Made by a program: the position numbers and the translations under genes. The notes beneath the pieces were generated by a model, which saw only the letters and a program-made list of their open reading frames with translations, was not told the origin of the DNA and searched no databases. Shown one piece after another: positions 36,301 to 39,456 of a stretch of 39,456 nt of DNA (positions are counted from its first letter, which is position 1; the number at the start of each line of letters is the position of its first letter). The stretch is taken from the NCBI GenBank assembly GCA_964200075.2, contig CAXNAA020000012.1, positions 1 to 39,456 on the forward strand. The letters are read 5' to 3'. Source of the DNA: Sphacelaria rigidula. Its lineage: Eukaryota; Phaeophyceae; Sphacelariales.

Positions 36301-38198
36301 TAGGAAGATGGAACTGATTCGGGACAACCGTCTGAGAATGACGACCTCATGCTGATATTCTAGAGTTGGATCGTTCCAGACGTGCCCTGCTTGCATTCAG
36401 CAACGCTGTTTACTCGACGGACGCACCTGCAGAGCCAGGTGCAGTTCTCGGGGATGGGGCTACCGCAGTTGCATGCGATACGTCCCTTGCGCCCGCTAGA
36501 AGGTCATCTTCCATCCTGAACGATAGGAACCAACGGAGAGGGCGGGGTGTCTTCGGTCGTCGTTATTCTTCCTACCCGTAACAGAGTGAGCGCATGATGC
36601 CAGAAATGGTTTCCACAACAACTCAGACCATGTCTTGTCGGAACGAAAAAAACGCATGTCATAATCACATAAAAAAATGTGATTTTGTCAAAGAGACCAC
36701 GTTTTTTAGTTGTCTCGGAGATCTCACATGACAGCACGAACTGCCGGAAAAAACACGTTGTACAATGAGGCATGTAACAGCGAGGAACGCGGCGGAACGG
36801 TCGGCAAATTGATAATGTTTTGAACGCAGTACACTTGAGTACACTACAGTTCATTTCGCCAAAACAATGGGTCAACTCCCGAGCCCCGTCACCACGCCTT
36901 CAGTGCATCGACAATTGCTAGGAAGGGTGAAGTACCAGGCGCAACAGCTGAAGATTATTTTGACGTTGCTGGGTGAACTGCGTATACTCGGATTTTAGAT
37001 GAAAGGATCTCACTCAATATCCAAAGTGTCAGACGCGCATCGCCGTTTGCTATCTAAGCAATGAGAGTGATGGGCCACGTGCTTCCCTGTCAAGTAAAGG
37101 GATGCGATACGAGTACGTTTCTTGGGGGATCAGTGGTGTAGTACAGTGGTTGCGCTGCATTACTATATTCCCCTGCGAGAAACGTCACTTTTTGAACAGC
37201 CTACATGGCTACAAAATCCAAGAAGTCTTGACAGGAATCACGTTCCCGGGGCCAAGAGTCACAGGCGAATGTGGTCTTTTTTCTTTGCGCAGGGGAGGGG
37301 GGCGGGGCGTAACTCATTTGTTGCTTGCCTTAGCCATTCGCGGGGGATGACAGCGATTAATCATAAGCGGATGTGGTTTTGGATTTTGATTTCTCCATTT
37401 CATGACGATGGGACATGACCTCAGCGAACGCCGAGGATTATCTGCTCACCAAGGAGCATTGTCGTCTTCGATTTTGCCACTCCATGGCTTGGCTGTCACT
37501 AGACATCCCGCCAGCGCAGCTCCAGCTCCCGCTAGCTGCCGGTCCAACCCCAACAACCAGTAGCCGCCTCCATCGCCTCCGCTGGAGGGCTGTATAGGCA
37601 CCAACAACATGGCGAAACGTCGAGGAACCCATGCATTTCGAGAAATAAAATCTTATACCACTCGGTTACCGTTTGGAACTTCAGTGATATAAGTTGCCAG
37701 GTCATTTGCAAGCACCGTCAAGTCGGTTTTACAGCAGAGTTGCACTCATCGGTTCTTAAGGTGATACTATTTCACCATGTACGCATACAATTAGTGAGCT
37801 TTTGTATAGGAGAGACGTGGCTTCGGATTATCTTTCGTGAGACATCGTACAAGGTGGACAAAATCACAGATCCGGAAGCTGCCATACTACTACCAGCACT
37901 ACTAGCTCGGCGCCATGATATCACGATTTAAAGCTTTGCCGTCGCTTAAAACGACACAAGTGTGCTTCTCATGATTTAGATTGGCAGGCAAAACGGCGGC
38001 CCAGTGTGAACGTGTGCATGCTCACCATGCGGTATCTCGTGCGGACGCGATGGTATAATCTCATTGATTGGTGACTGCACAGCAACGAAACTATAAACAC
38101 CACGTAACTTTTGACTAACCTTCCCAACCTCAGCGGTGGCGGTGAATTTCCAGCCCCAATCCTCATTTGATTGGTCCGTTCTCCACTCCACGAACACT
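254..38198 (-). CDS. Giant multidomain gene (CUB-like x3, MIB/HERC2, LamG), 34 internal exons
   Basis: This is the overall gene model; its exons are listed separately and the span includes all introns. It encodes about 1,737 codons and is open at both ends, so the true protein is larger. Splice phase agrees at 32 of 33 junctions, which is the main support for treating the pieces as one gene. Domains in order are a CUB-like end, a helical region, MIB/HERC2, a LamG-like fold interrupted by a second CUB-like module, ARM-like helices and a third CUB-like module. MIB/HERC2 domains are known from HERC2 and Mind-bomb ubiquitin ligases, so an E3-ligase or scaffold role is inferred. No HECT, RING, RCC1 or ZZ domain is seen in the window. 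No signal peptide or membrane segment is visible. Confidence 0.85.
759..876 (-). CDS. Exon 33: start of third CUB-like module
   Basis: Encodes 39 codons after one split base: MERVLESSHPHERGTDE, then IFVLDFPGSDSIQ. ESSHPHxxxTDE is the same signature as ESQHPYANNTDE of exon 20, followed by the xxFPGxxSI strand. The acceptor is CACTGTAG|G and the donor ATTCAG|GTGACA. Confidence 0.88.
877..1874. other. Intron 32 (998 bp) with dispersed repeat
   Basis: No coding exon was seen. From about 1131 to 1495 it holds one copy of the dispersed repeat also found near 9.9 kb. Confidence 0.7.
1131..1495 (+). repeat. Dispersed repeat family, copy 1
   Basis: Shares colinear blocks with 9863-10245: GCGATTnTT..CCACCG.TCATCACA near the start, an exact 18-nt block TGACTCTTCGGTATTTTT (1295-1312), CATTGC.CTAGAG..ACTGTGCTTC, CTCCTGATA and AACAC.AACTTGGG. 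There is no coding capacity; it is probably a non-autonomous element, well diverged. Confidence 0.72.
1875..2239 (-). CDS. Exon 32: 121-codon exon, Pro/Ala/Ser-rich
   Basis: Encodes 121 codons plus two bases. It starts GDAVIVSLHSEPDRPRPLPR, continues as a Pro/Ser/Ala-rich linker, then SSASVSSLGASDVMLSAEAQ and a helix-strand end with GLVPYIPKGLVDPLVGAFEA. The acceptor has a long pyrimidine tract (CGGGCGGCAG|G) and the donor CCCAG|GTAAGT is perfect. Phases fit exons 31 and 33. Confidence 0.87.
2478..2527. repeat. 25-bp tandem duplication
   Basis: Two adjacent 25-nt copies, starting GTGAAAAGGCG and ending AGAGCTCTCTGCT, differ at one position (G/A). It lies inside an intron, so there is no coding effect. 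Confidence 0.92.
2770..2862 (+). repeat. tRNA-like pol III element (SINE remnant)
   Basis: A perfect A-box match TGGTACAGATGG (2782-2793) is followed at tRNA-like spacing by a near-perfect B box TGTTCGATTCC (2827-2837) and a run of eight T (2855-2862), as in pol III terminators. A GTAC/GTAC D-stem and a T-arm with 4 of 5 pairs can be drawn, but no acceptor stem forms, so it is not an intact tRNA. Confidence 0.5.
4815..4947 (-). CDS. Exon 31: strand/helix exon CTVVAFEYPLAYFLEATD
   Basis: Encodes 44 codons including CTVVAFEYPLAYFLEATDSE and DFVVPAKEWEGMQ. The acceptor is GTTTCCAG|G. The donor ATGCAG|GTATTT is weak, and the frame stays open into the intron, but phase 0 fits exon 32. No family is recognised. 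Confidence 0.8.
5346..5410 (-). CDS. Exon 30: short exon with GNGDAVSVE
   Basis: Encodes 21 codons plus two bases, GLHLGGEALALLGNGDAVSV. The acceptor is CTGATCAG|G and the donor GAAAG|GTGTGC. The leftover AG plus the first base of exon 31 make an Arg codon, so the phase fits. Confidence 0.78.
5411..6416. other. Intron 29 (about 1.0 kb)
   Basis: I see no exon, repeat or RNA gene here. Its right end depends on the tentative donor of exon 29. Confidence 0.5.
6417..6527 (-). CDS. Exon 29: helix GLPRVVKVLEGCAEFE (3' end uncertain)
   Basis: The start is secure: acceptor CCGACAG|A in phase 0, then TCEGLPRVVKVLEGCAEFER. The only donor I found that keeps phase 0 with exon 30 is CAT|GTATCA, giving 37 codons. 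A closer AAT|GTAAAG donor would break the frame. The last third of the exon is therefore tentative. Confidence 0.65.
6840..7175 (-). CDS. Exon 28: 112-codon helical exon
   Basis: Encodes exactly 112 codons. It includes ELPFVRALMLTLGKSLCVWA, a Gly/Pro loop, and EEAIALAGAHIRLLRALLAK followed by DGWSGPLSDCLRE. The helical Leu/Ala pattern fits an ARM/HEAT-like scaffold. The donor CGAGAG|GTGAGT is near perfect. The acceptor is CCCTACAG|G; another AG lies 14 nt further in. Phase 0 on both sides. Confidence 0.85.
7176..8666. other. Intron 27 (1,491 bp)
   Basis: Only short plus-strand open frames occur (for example 7404-7766 and 7724-8026), none with a recognisable domain. A 10-nt G run sits near 8216-8225. 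Confidence 0.55.
8667..8788 (-). CDS. Exon 27: hydrophobic helix LLLGLGVLLPG (5' junction unresolved)
   Basis: Encodes 40 codons, LLLGLGVLLPGNVKALFVSH then a polar stretch ending YAPKAGLP. The donor CCT|GTACGT joins exon 28 in phase 0. The acceptor GACCAG|T puts this frame in phase 1, whereas exon 26 leaves in phase 0. An in-frame TGA just upstream prevents extending it. A missed microexon, a sequence error or a real lesion are all possible. Confidence 0.62.
8977..9087 (-). CDS. Exon 26: ARM-like helical repeat
   Basis: Encodes exactly 37 codons, LGPLLVLLVQGSLKLKLSAA then RLCENLLPQAPPEMVQ, which looks like two helices of an armadillo/HEAT-type repeat. The acceptor is GTGCACAG|G and the donor GTGCAG|GTAGGC. 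Phase 0 out does not fit the best frame of exon 27. The frame also stays open past the donor for about 30 codons. Confidence 0.83.
9088..11075. other. Intron 25 (1,988 bp) with dispersed repeat
   Basis: Holds copy 2 of the dispersed repeat (9863-10245). It is followed at 10.43-10.57 kb by an AT-rich block in which TTTTTGACC-like words recur. No exon fits. Confidence 0.62.
9863..10245 (+). repeat. Dispersed repeat family, copy 2
   Basis: Same orientation and block order as copy 1 at 1131-1495, with the exact 18-nt block at 10040-10057. Insertions of tens of bases separate the shared blocks, so the copies are old. Confidence 0.72.
11076..11246 (-). CDS. Exon 25: post-LamG helical exon
   Basis: Encodes exactly 57 codons. 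VRIL completes the LamG ending, then comes VVLEEACTDVLSLVQRCASS, a helix, and a Gly/Ser-rich linker. The acceptor is ATGCCAG|G and the donor CCGCAG|GTACCT. Phase 0 on both sides. Confidence 0.85.
11947..12078 (-). CDS. Exon 24: last strands of the LamG-like fold
   Basis: Encodes exactly 44 codons: YPVYLGQPPSYVSSQKSANG, then YLWGASTYTGALNAEQ. These match the end of LamG-like folds (LYLGxPPSY...GxxxxxxxYxxALxAEQV). It comes straight after the second CUB-like module, so it appears to complete the jelly roll begun in exons 18-20. The acceptor is TTCTGCAG|G and the donor GAACAG|GTGAAG. Phase 0 on both sides. Confidence 0.87.
12490..12598 (-). CDS. Exon 23: second CUB-like module, closing strand
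   Basis: Encodes 36 codons: FVVVFRSDQSNFDWGFKFTS, then an acidic tail (GPDDDNEE). It is paralogous to exon 1, with the same phase-2 intron just before the FV strand. The acceptor is CAACGGCAG|T and the donor GAGGAG|GTGATA. Confidence 0.9.
12599..13760. other. Intron 22 (1,162 bp)
   Basis: Contains the CCCGT tract at 12.95 kb. A 98-codon minus frame at 13162-13458 has no recognisable domain and does not fit the phases of exons 22 and 23. Confidence 0.6.
12949..12983. repeat. CCCGT pentanucleotide microsatellite
   Basis: Five perfect CCCGT units (12949-12973) are followed by two degenerate ones. A related fragment CCGTCCCGTCTCG lies 35 bp upstream at 12911. It is intronic. Confidence 0.93.
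13761..13879 (-). CDS. Exon 22: second CUB-like module, KYSGGRDG loop
   Basis: Encodes 39 codons plus two bases: GYFGQEKYSGGRDGSHSNWP then GRPPLIINAP. The KYxGGRxGxxxNWPG...PPLII block recurs in the third module as KYHGRDKSANW. The acceptor is TTGTGGCAG|A and the donor CCCAG|GTGAGG. Confidence 0.9.
14269..14368 (-). CDS. Exon 21: second CUB-like module, strands
   Basis: Encodes 33 codons after one split base: TWEVAVPGAVSYSITFDP, then TKTEPNHDYVTFRK. This is the CUB-like pattern xVPGAxxxxIxFDxxTxTExxxDYVxF. The acceptor is CTCCCCAG|G and the donor CGCAAG|GTCAGC. Phase 2 in, phase 0 out. Confidence 0.9.
14643..14771 (-). CDS. Exon 20: LamG strand, then start of second CUB-like module
   Basis: Encodes 42 full codons. 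The start, ARIYIDGEEDTEARVPAHML, is the usual LamG strand after WTHVA (RxYxDGxxxxxA). The end, NIVESQHPYANNTD, is the signature preceding a CUB-like module, also seen in exon 33. The domain boundary therefore falls inside this exon. The acceptor is ATCCGCAG|A and the donor GACGA|GTAAGT. Confidence 0.88.
14772..19766. other. Intron 19 (4,995 bp), largest intron
   Basis: The flanking exons 19 and 20 join in frame inside a LamG motif, so nothing needs to be coded here. It contains a GC-rich island with open frames on both strands (16.70-17.66 kb) and short frames at 18.9-19.4 kb. I recognise no transposase, reverse transcriptase or terminal repeats. Confidence 0.65.
16700..17660. other. GC-rich island with overlapping open frames, nature unknown
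   Basis: About 1 kb is clearly richer in GC than the surrounding intron, with long open frames on both strands (plus 16709-17083, 17186-17476 and 17347-17661; minus 16699-17031 and 16967-17518). No domain is recognised on either strand. It could be a decayed mobile element, a captured fragment or a nested gene. Confidence 0.4.
19767..19871 (-). CDS. Exon 19: LamG core with WTHVAVVQ
   Basis: Encodes 34 full codons with LFTLTTKHALQPNTWTHVAV. The L-xx-x-W-THVAVV motif is typical of LamG-like jelly rolls. The acceptor is TACCCCAG|G and the donor GAGCAG|GTATGG. It is followed by the largest intron of the model (4,995 bp), yet joins exon 20 in frame inside one motif. Confidence 0.88.
20361..20500 (-). 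CDS. Exon 18: start of LamG-like jelly roll
   Basis: Encodes 46 codons plus two bases: VWEVVKVHPSVGGNVIWKGA, then a polar loop, PWSQFGVSLVGNGTL. This resembles early strands of a LamG/concanavalin-A-like fold (IxxKG...FGVSLxxNGxL). It has no ATG near the start and was read from splice sites. The acceptor is TTCTGTAG|G and the donor CTCAT|GTGAGG. Phases fit exons 17 and 19. Confidence 0.85.
20477..20878 (+). other. Antisense 133-codon open frame, uncertain
   Basis: A plus-strand frame overlaps the 5' end of exon 18 and runs into intron 17. The middle, FLRFFKKYAPFTREQYQQVK, looks protein-like and the composition is not low-complexity. No domain is recognised, and there is no independent sign of transcription. 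Confidence 0.25.
21011..21292 (-). CDS. Exon 17: MIB/HERC2-type domain
   Basis: Encodes exactly 94 codons. Residues ~22-75 match the MIB/HERC2 domain pattern: GDRVARGPKWPLGN, then DGGPGGVGRVV, then TVKWF and GEEGKYKMGA. Conserved features seen are the RGPxW core, the DGGxGGVGxVV glycine loop and the closing GKY. Such domains occur in HERC2 and Mind-bomb E3 ubiquitin ligases, where they bind partner proteins. The acceptor is GGCTTCAG|C and the donor CTGTTG|GTGAGC. An Asp/Ser/Pro tail links to the LamG region. Confidence 0.9.
21293..22400. other. Intron 16 (1,108 bp)
   Basis: No exon, repeat or RNA gene was recognised. Confidence 0.55.
22401..22531 (-). CDS. Exon 16: linker into the MIB/HERC2 exon
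   Basis: Encodes 43 codons including RLGREDLGRVAAHREMGI. The donor TTTTGG|GTAAGG is close to perfect. The acceptor (CGGGGAG|G) is the one that keeps phase 1 with exon 15; its tract is poor, so the 5' edge is uncertain. It leaves in phase 0, matching exon 17. Confidence 0.66.
22896..23020 (-). CDS. Exon 15: helix LLDVLVRQMGRASANVQKRN
   Basis: Encodes 41 full codons: the helix LLDVLVRQMGRASANVQKRN, then a strand-like LFTFVTDES. The acceptor GTTTTCAG|G is strong and completes the split Arg codon from exon 14. The donor is GTGAAG|GTGAAG. The reading frame stays open to 22813, so a later donor is possible. Confidence 0.8.
23450..23850 (-). CDS. Exon 14: acidic, low-complexity segment, then helix
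   Basis: This is the longest exon, 133 codons plus two bases. It has a Ser/Asp-rich stretch, a Pro/Ser run, then a strongly acidic region (DDADVDDEGKEEDLDALENE, EELEEEL) likely to be disordered or coiled coil. It ends with the helix AAWCLFEVLLPRCVGLEG. The donor CACAG|GTACGA is in phase with exon 15. The acceptor TCAAAG|G has a weak tract, so the 5' end may be shorter. Confidence 0.78.
24147..24194 (-). CDS. Exon 13: 48-nt microexon (acceptor uncertain)
   Basis: Encodes 16 codons, LLLQWVRNVLDALADR, an amphipathic helix. The donor is CCGA|GTAACC. The acceptor ACACAGCAG|T keeps phase 0 with exon 12. An alternative acceptor 29 nt upstream (GCATAG|T, exon to 24223) would add SGLGSETQQ but shift the phase. 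The coding frame itself is convincing. Confidence 0.6.
24195..25978. other. Intron 12 (1,784 bp) with a SINE-like element
   Basis: Holds the tRNA-like element at 25.2 kb. No further exon could be fitted between exons 12 and 13, although the weak acceptor of exon 13 leaves room for one. Confidence 0.55.
25075..25268 (-). repeat. tRNA-derived SINE-like element
   Basis: On the minus strand a near-perfect A box CGGCTAAGTTGG (25245-25256) and B box GGTTCGAATCT (25201-25211) sit at tRNA spacing. A D-stem GGCT/AGCT and a loop that could present a CTG anticodon are visible, but the T-arm and acceptor stems do not pair well. The sequence continues past the head as a non-tRNA body, typical of SINEs. 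The 3' end is a guess. Confidence 0.55.
25979..26119 (-). CDS. Exon 12: helical exon with ALALDYDVGDHDILK
   Basis: Encodes exactly 47 codons. A polar start is followed by the helix LAVAALRALALDYDVGDHD. The acceptor is TTCCACAG|G and the donor CTCGAG|GTATAC. Phase 0 on both sides. Confidence 0.82.
26530..26700 (-). CDS. Exon 11: helical exon with VHYLSCVEGCEP
   Basis: Encodes exactly 57 codons, including HVHYLSCVEGCEPNAHL and ALTRQFARLVTTSLEILK. The acceptor CTTTTATAG|G has a good pyrimidine tract and the donor is CAAG|GTGGGA. Phase 0 on both sides. A second open frame across the same bases is less protein-like and does not fit the neighbours. Confidence 0.82.
26701..29228. other. Intron 10 (2,528 bp)
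   Basis: Phases of exons 10 and 11 match without an intermediate exon. Short plus-strand frames at 27490-27801 and 27826-28044 carry no recognisable domain. A/T-rich imperfect palindromes (TAATATTAA-type) lie at 28395-28465. Confidence 0.6.
29229..29418 (-). CDS. Exon 10: coiled-coil/helical exon
   Basis: Encodes 63 codons with IMKFVQCPAEVHELERVRR and RAQRRAEGLRLTRALV, a charged helix continuing exon 9. The donor is CGAAG|GTGATT. The acceptor is uncertain: the only choice that keeps frame with exon 9 is CATGCTGAG|C, whose pyrimidine tract is weak, while the better-looking CGCACAG further in breaks the frame. The 3' part of the exon is secure. Confidence 0.72.
29549..29678 (-). CDS. Exon 9: coiled-coil/helical exon
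   Basis: Encodes 42 codons of charged helix, including DLLERWKEVVDEATAMHKL and RRKAAEMRERAKKDS. There is no in-frame ATG near its start; it was read from the splice sites. The acceptor is TGAGCAG|G and the donor GGCGA|GTATTG. Phase 1 to phase 2 joins exon 8 directly and needs no exon in the 2.4 kb intron between them. Confidence 0.82.
29679..32040. other. Intron 8 (2,362 bp)
   Basis: Exons 8 and 9 join in frame. A splice-like block at 30.08-30.12 kb (acceptor TCAGTCAG, donor AAG|GTAAGT) was considered and rejected. Near 30.39-30.49 kb a GTTCAAxGATGGT word recurs three times. Confidence 0.6.
32041..32197 (-). CDS. Exon 8: hydrophobic helix and basic Ser-rich tail
   Basis: Encodes 52 codons plus one base. 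It starts with the helix SERIVSRALFLLALPSQA, then a basic KRRWGLLSRAGS segment. The acceptor is GTCAACAG|G and the donor GACG|GTGAGG. Phase 0 in and phase 1 out. Confidence 0.85.
32198..34167. other. Intron 7 (1,970 bp), GC-AG type
   Basis: It begins GCAAGT and ends GTCAACAG on the gene strand. Two overlapping plus-strand frames (33586-33918 and 33719-34150) are present without recognisable domains. Confidence 0.68.
34168..34305 (-). CDS. Exon 7: linker exon ending at a GC splice donor
   Basis: Encodes exactly 46 codons, Thr/Ser/Pro-rich in the middle with an acidic end (EEKVITE). The acceptor is TTTCACCAG|G. The donor is GAG|GCAAGT, a GC donor in an otherwise perfect consensus context. Phase 0 on both sides joins exons 6 and 8 in frame. 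Confidence 0.82.
34603..34707 (-). CDS. Exon 6: charged helical exon
   Basis: Encodes exactly 35 codons, with TWRFGQQMRQYFNYGDVRD and a Gln/Lys-rich end. The acceptor is CACGCAG|G and the donor CAACAG|GTGTGT. It is phase 0 on both sides. The Arg/Gln/Tyr pattern suggests an amphipathic helix pair; no family is recognised. Confidence 0.85.
35259..35418 (-). CDS. Exon 5: helical segment with NRAVYATCAALIWH
   Basis: Encodes 53 full codons including the helix NRAVYATCAALIWHQGLG and a following Ala/Leu-rich helix. The acceptor is CAATTAG|G and the donor CAAAG|GTTAGT. Phase 2 in and phase 0 out are consistent with its neighbours. It probably belongs to the same helical repeat region as exons 4 and 6. 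Confidence 0.85.
35966..36200 (-). CDS. Exon 4: helical segment with a Cys-rich turn
   Basis: Encodes 77 full codons. It has an Ala/Pro-rich start, then ARMSSELSRATSEGARQLL and CRELECLLGVVDRL, both predicted helical by eye. The acceptor is CCCGCAG|T and the donor GCGC|GTGAGT. Phase 1 in and phase 2 out match exons 3 and 5. No named domain is recognised. Confidence 0.85.
36427..36515 (-). CDS. Exon 3: short exon starting MEDDLLAGARD
   Basis: Encodes 29 full codons starting at an ATG, with one split base on each side. The single G before the ATG completes a TGG (Trp) codon with exon 2, so the ATG is read as internal and not as a start. The acceptor is CGTTCAG|G and the donor GCAG|GTGCGT. The sequence after the acidic start is Ala/Pro/Ser-rich and probably a flexible linker. 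Confidence 0.78.
36516..37449. other. Intron 2 (934 bp)
   Basis: No exon is needed: the split Trp codon joins exons 2 and 3. It contains a possible tRNA-like hairpin at 37117-37183 and a short dispersed repeat at 37315-37338. Confidence 0.6.
37315..37338 (+). repeat. Short dispersed repeat shared with the window start
   Basis: Twenty-four nucleotides starting CATTTGTTGCTTGCCTTAG match positions 1-24 with one difference. The copy at position 1 is cut by the window edge, so the shared unit may extend leftward. Confidence 0.7.
37450..37589 (-). CDS. Exon 2: glycine-rich linker and amphipathic helix
   Basis: Encodes about 46 residues. A Gly/Ser-rich start is followed by an Ala/Leu-rich helix containing LDRQLAGAGAALAGCLV. 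The acceptor is TATACAG|C and the donor CCTTG|GTGAGC. It enters in phase 0 and leaves in phase 2, matching both neighbours. Function is unknown. Confidence 0.82.
38120..38198 (-). CDS. Exon 1: last strand of first CUB-like module
   Basis: Encodes 26 residues with the motif WRTDQSNEDWGWKFT, which matches the closing strand of the second CUB-like module (FRSDQSNFDWGFKFT). The acceptor follows CCGTTCAG and the donor is AAG|GTTAGT. It starts in phase 2, the same intron position and phase as the homologous exon 23. The start of this module must lie beyond the right edge, since no matching exon was found between 38199 and 39456. Confidence 0.88.
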
Positions 38199-39456
38199 CT
38201 GAACGGGGGAGGTCATCGCCAAGTGTACAGCGGTAAGAAATACCCGCGAGTTGCGAGATACCAAGGGTTAGTCATCTTAAAGTCATCGAGCGCTGCCATT
38301 GATTGTGTTCCTAATTATAACTTCTGTACTGAACGCGGCAAGCAAACACTCAACTGCGAGACACGCTTGGATTCTGGGAGGTTGATGATTGGACGCATTT
38401 AAATATCTTCACACGTTACAGTGAGTCGAACCTGGGCTTACATGAAAGTGGAGGTCGACCATGAAAATCTCGCCTGGTGAAAAAGTGGCCAACGGGCATG
38501 TGCACCGTCGGACAAACAATGATACTGCAAGCGCAGCGGATGATCGAGGGCAGCCGCAGTACCAATTATTGATTACTGATGAAAACACAACAAAAGGTCC
38601 GGACGCAGTTCTTTTGACGCAATGCGCGAGCGACCACGAGACAACTTGTGGGGGCAAAAGACATGCCCTGGAAAGCGTGTGGCCGTCGCTAGGCAGAGCT
38701 ATCGACTCGCGGCCGCATGTACCGGTAACACTTTCGCTAAACACATGAAGGGTTAGGGTTAGGGTTAGGGTTAGGGTCCATGACACGGCTCGGACGAATG
38801 AGATCATGATTCGACTCGTATTCAACATATGTACGAATCAATCATACGATTTGTACACAAGTTGAGATTTGTTTATGCTTTGGGTTCGTGATTCGTGCGA
38901 CACTGCTTGGAGTGTCCACATTCCCAGTTCGTAATTCGTGCGGTTCACCGTCGAAGGTATAGTAGTCTGAACCTGAAAAAGGAGATGTTCGTAACTTTTT
39001 GGTAGTCGGTGATTTTCTTTCGTTGTTTCGCGTGCCACCGCTCAACCCAGCGAGCAGTTGGTCCCGAGACAAACATCGCTCCACATTCCGAACCGAGCTG
39101 AAGTGACAGGGGGTGCTATTGACCGTTTTTGGTCCAAACCACATTTCTTTTCGGCTTTGGCGCAATTAATAGATGAAATTAAAAAAAAAAGACTCCCTAA
39201 AATCTTTCATGAGATAGATCGGAATCGGTTCACCCCCGCCTGTGCTATGCAGAGCTCGGTTGGGCAATATTCCAAGGGTAGGTCGGGTCGGGTGTACACG
39301 ATACTCGGTATTTTTTAAAAGTCGTGCTTCTAGTACCCGAATTTTTGGTAGAGTATTGCAATCGTACCCAAACTACCCGAAACTTGGGTAGAGTATTTGA
39401 GATCATACCAAGGGTCGGACAAATAATGATTCGTCTGGAAATTACTTGGTTTTAGT
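38199..39456. other. Intronic or upstream sequence at the right edge
   Basis: No exon for the start of the first CUB-like module was found. It holds the telomere-like tract at 38.75 kb and, from about 39010, sequence weakly resembling the dispersed repeat (GATTTTCTTTCG, CGTGCCACCGCTCA), possibly a third copy cut by the edge. Confidence 0.5.
38750..38776 (+). repeat. Interstitial telomere-like tract
   Basis: Four perfect GGGTTA units plus a closing GGG lie inside or upstream of a gene, not at a chromosome end. TTAGGG is the telomere repeat of brown algae, vertebrates and many fungi. Confidence 0.95.

Noticed and set aside
36427-36513. ATG of exon 3 as a translation start
   Set aside because: The base before it completes a split Trp codon with exon 2, and upstream exons are in frame.
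1-39456. CRISPR array, bacterial operon or insertion sequence
   Set aside because: No regularly spaced repeats, ribosome binding sites or transposase; spliced exons show a eukaryotic locus.

Overview
The window reads as intron-rich eukaryotic nuclear DNA. Almost everything codable lies on the minus strand, as short exons of about 50-400 nt bounded by GT...AG (once GC...AG) splice signals and separated by introns of 0.1-5 kb. A perfect interstitial TTAGGG tract, many introns per gene and moderately GC-rich exons suggest a brown alga (Phaeophyceae) or related stramenopile. That placement is an inference, not something read directly.

I built one gene model covering the whole window: 34 minus-strand exons from 38198 down to 254, about 5.2 kb of coding sequence or 1,737 codons, open at both ends. 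No start codon, stop codon, promoter or poly-A signal belongs to it inside the window. Splice phases match at 32 of 33 junctions; the exception is exon 26 to exon 27.

In transcription order the protein holds: the last strand of a first CUB-like module (exon 1); a long, mostly helical stretch (exons 2-16) with a coiled-coil pair (exons 9-10) and an acidic segment (exon 14); a MIB/HERC2-type domain (exon 17); the first half of a LamG/concanavalin-A-like jelly roll (exons 18-20); a complete second CUB-like module (exons 20-23); the last strands of the jelly roll (exon 24); more helical, ARM-like sequence (exons 25-32); and most of a third CUB-like module (exons 33-34), which runs out of the window.

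The main observation is that the second CUB-like module appears to be inserted inside the LamG fold of a very large protein. The MIB/HERC2 domain is typical of HERC2 and Mind-bomb ubiquitin ligases, so a large E3-ligase-like or scaffold protein is a reasonable guess. No catalytic HECT or RING domain is visible here.

The introns hold divergent dispersed repeats (a family with copies near 1.1 kb and 9.9 kb), tRNA-like SINE remnants (2.8 kb, 25.2 kb, possibly 37.1 kb), a CCCGT pentanucleotide tract, the telomere-like tract and a GC-rich island of unknown nature (16.7-17.7 kb). I found no second protein-coding gene I can defend. Introns of 0.3-0.7 kb not listed separately showed nothing recognisable.
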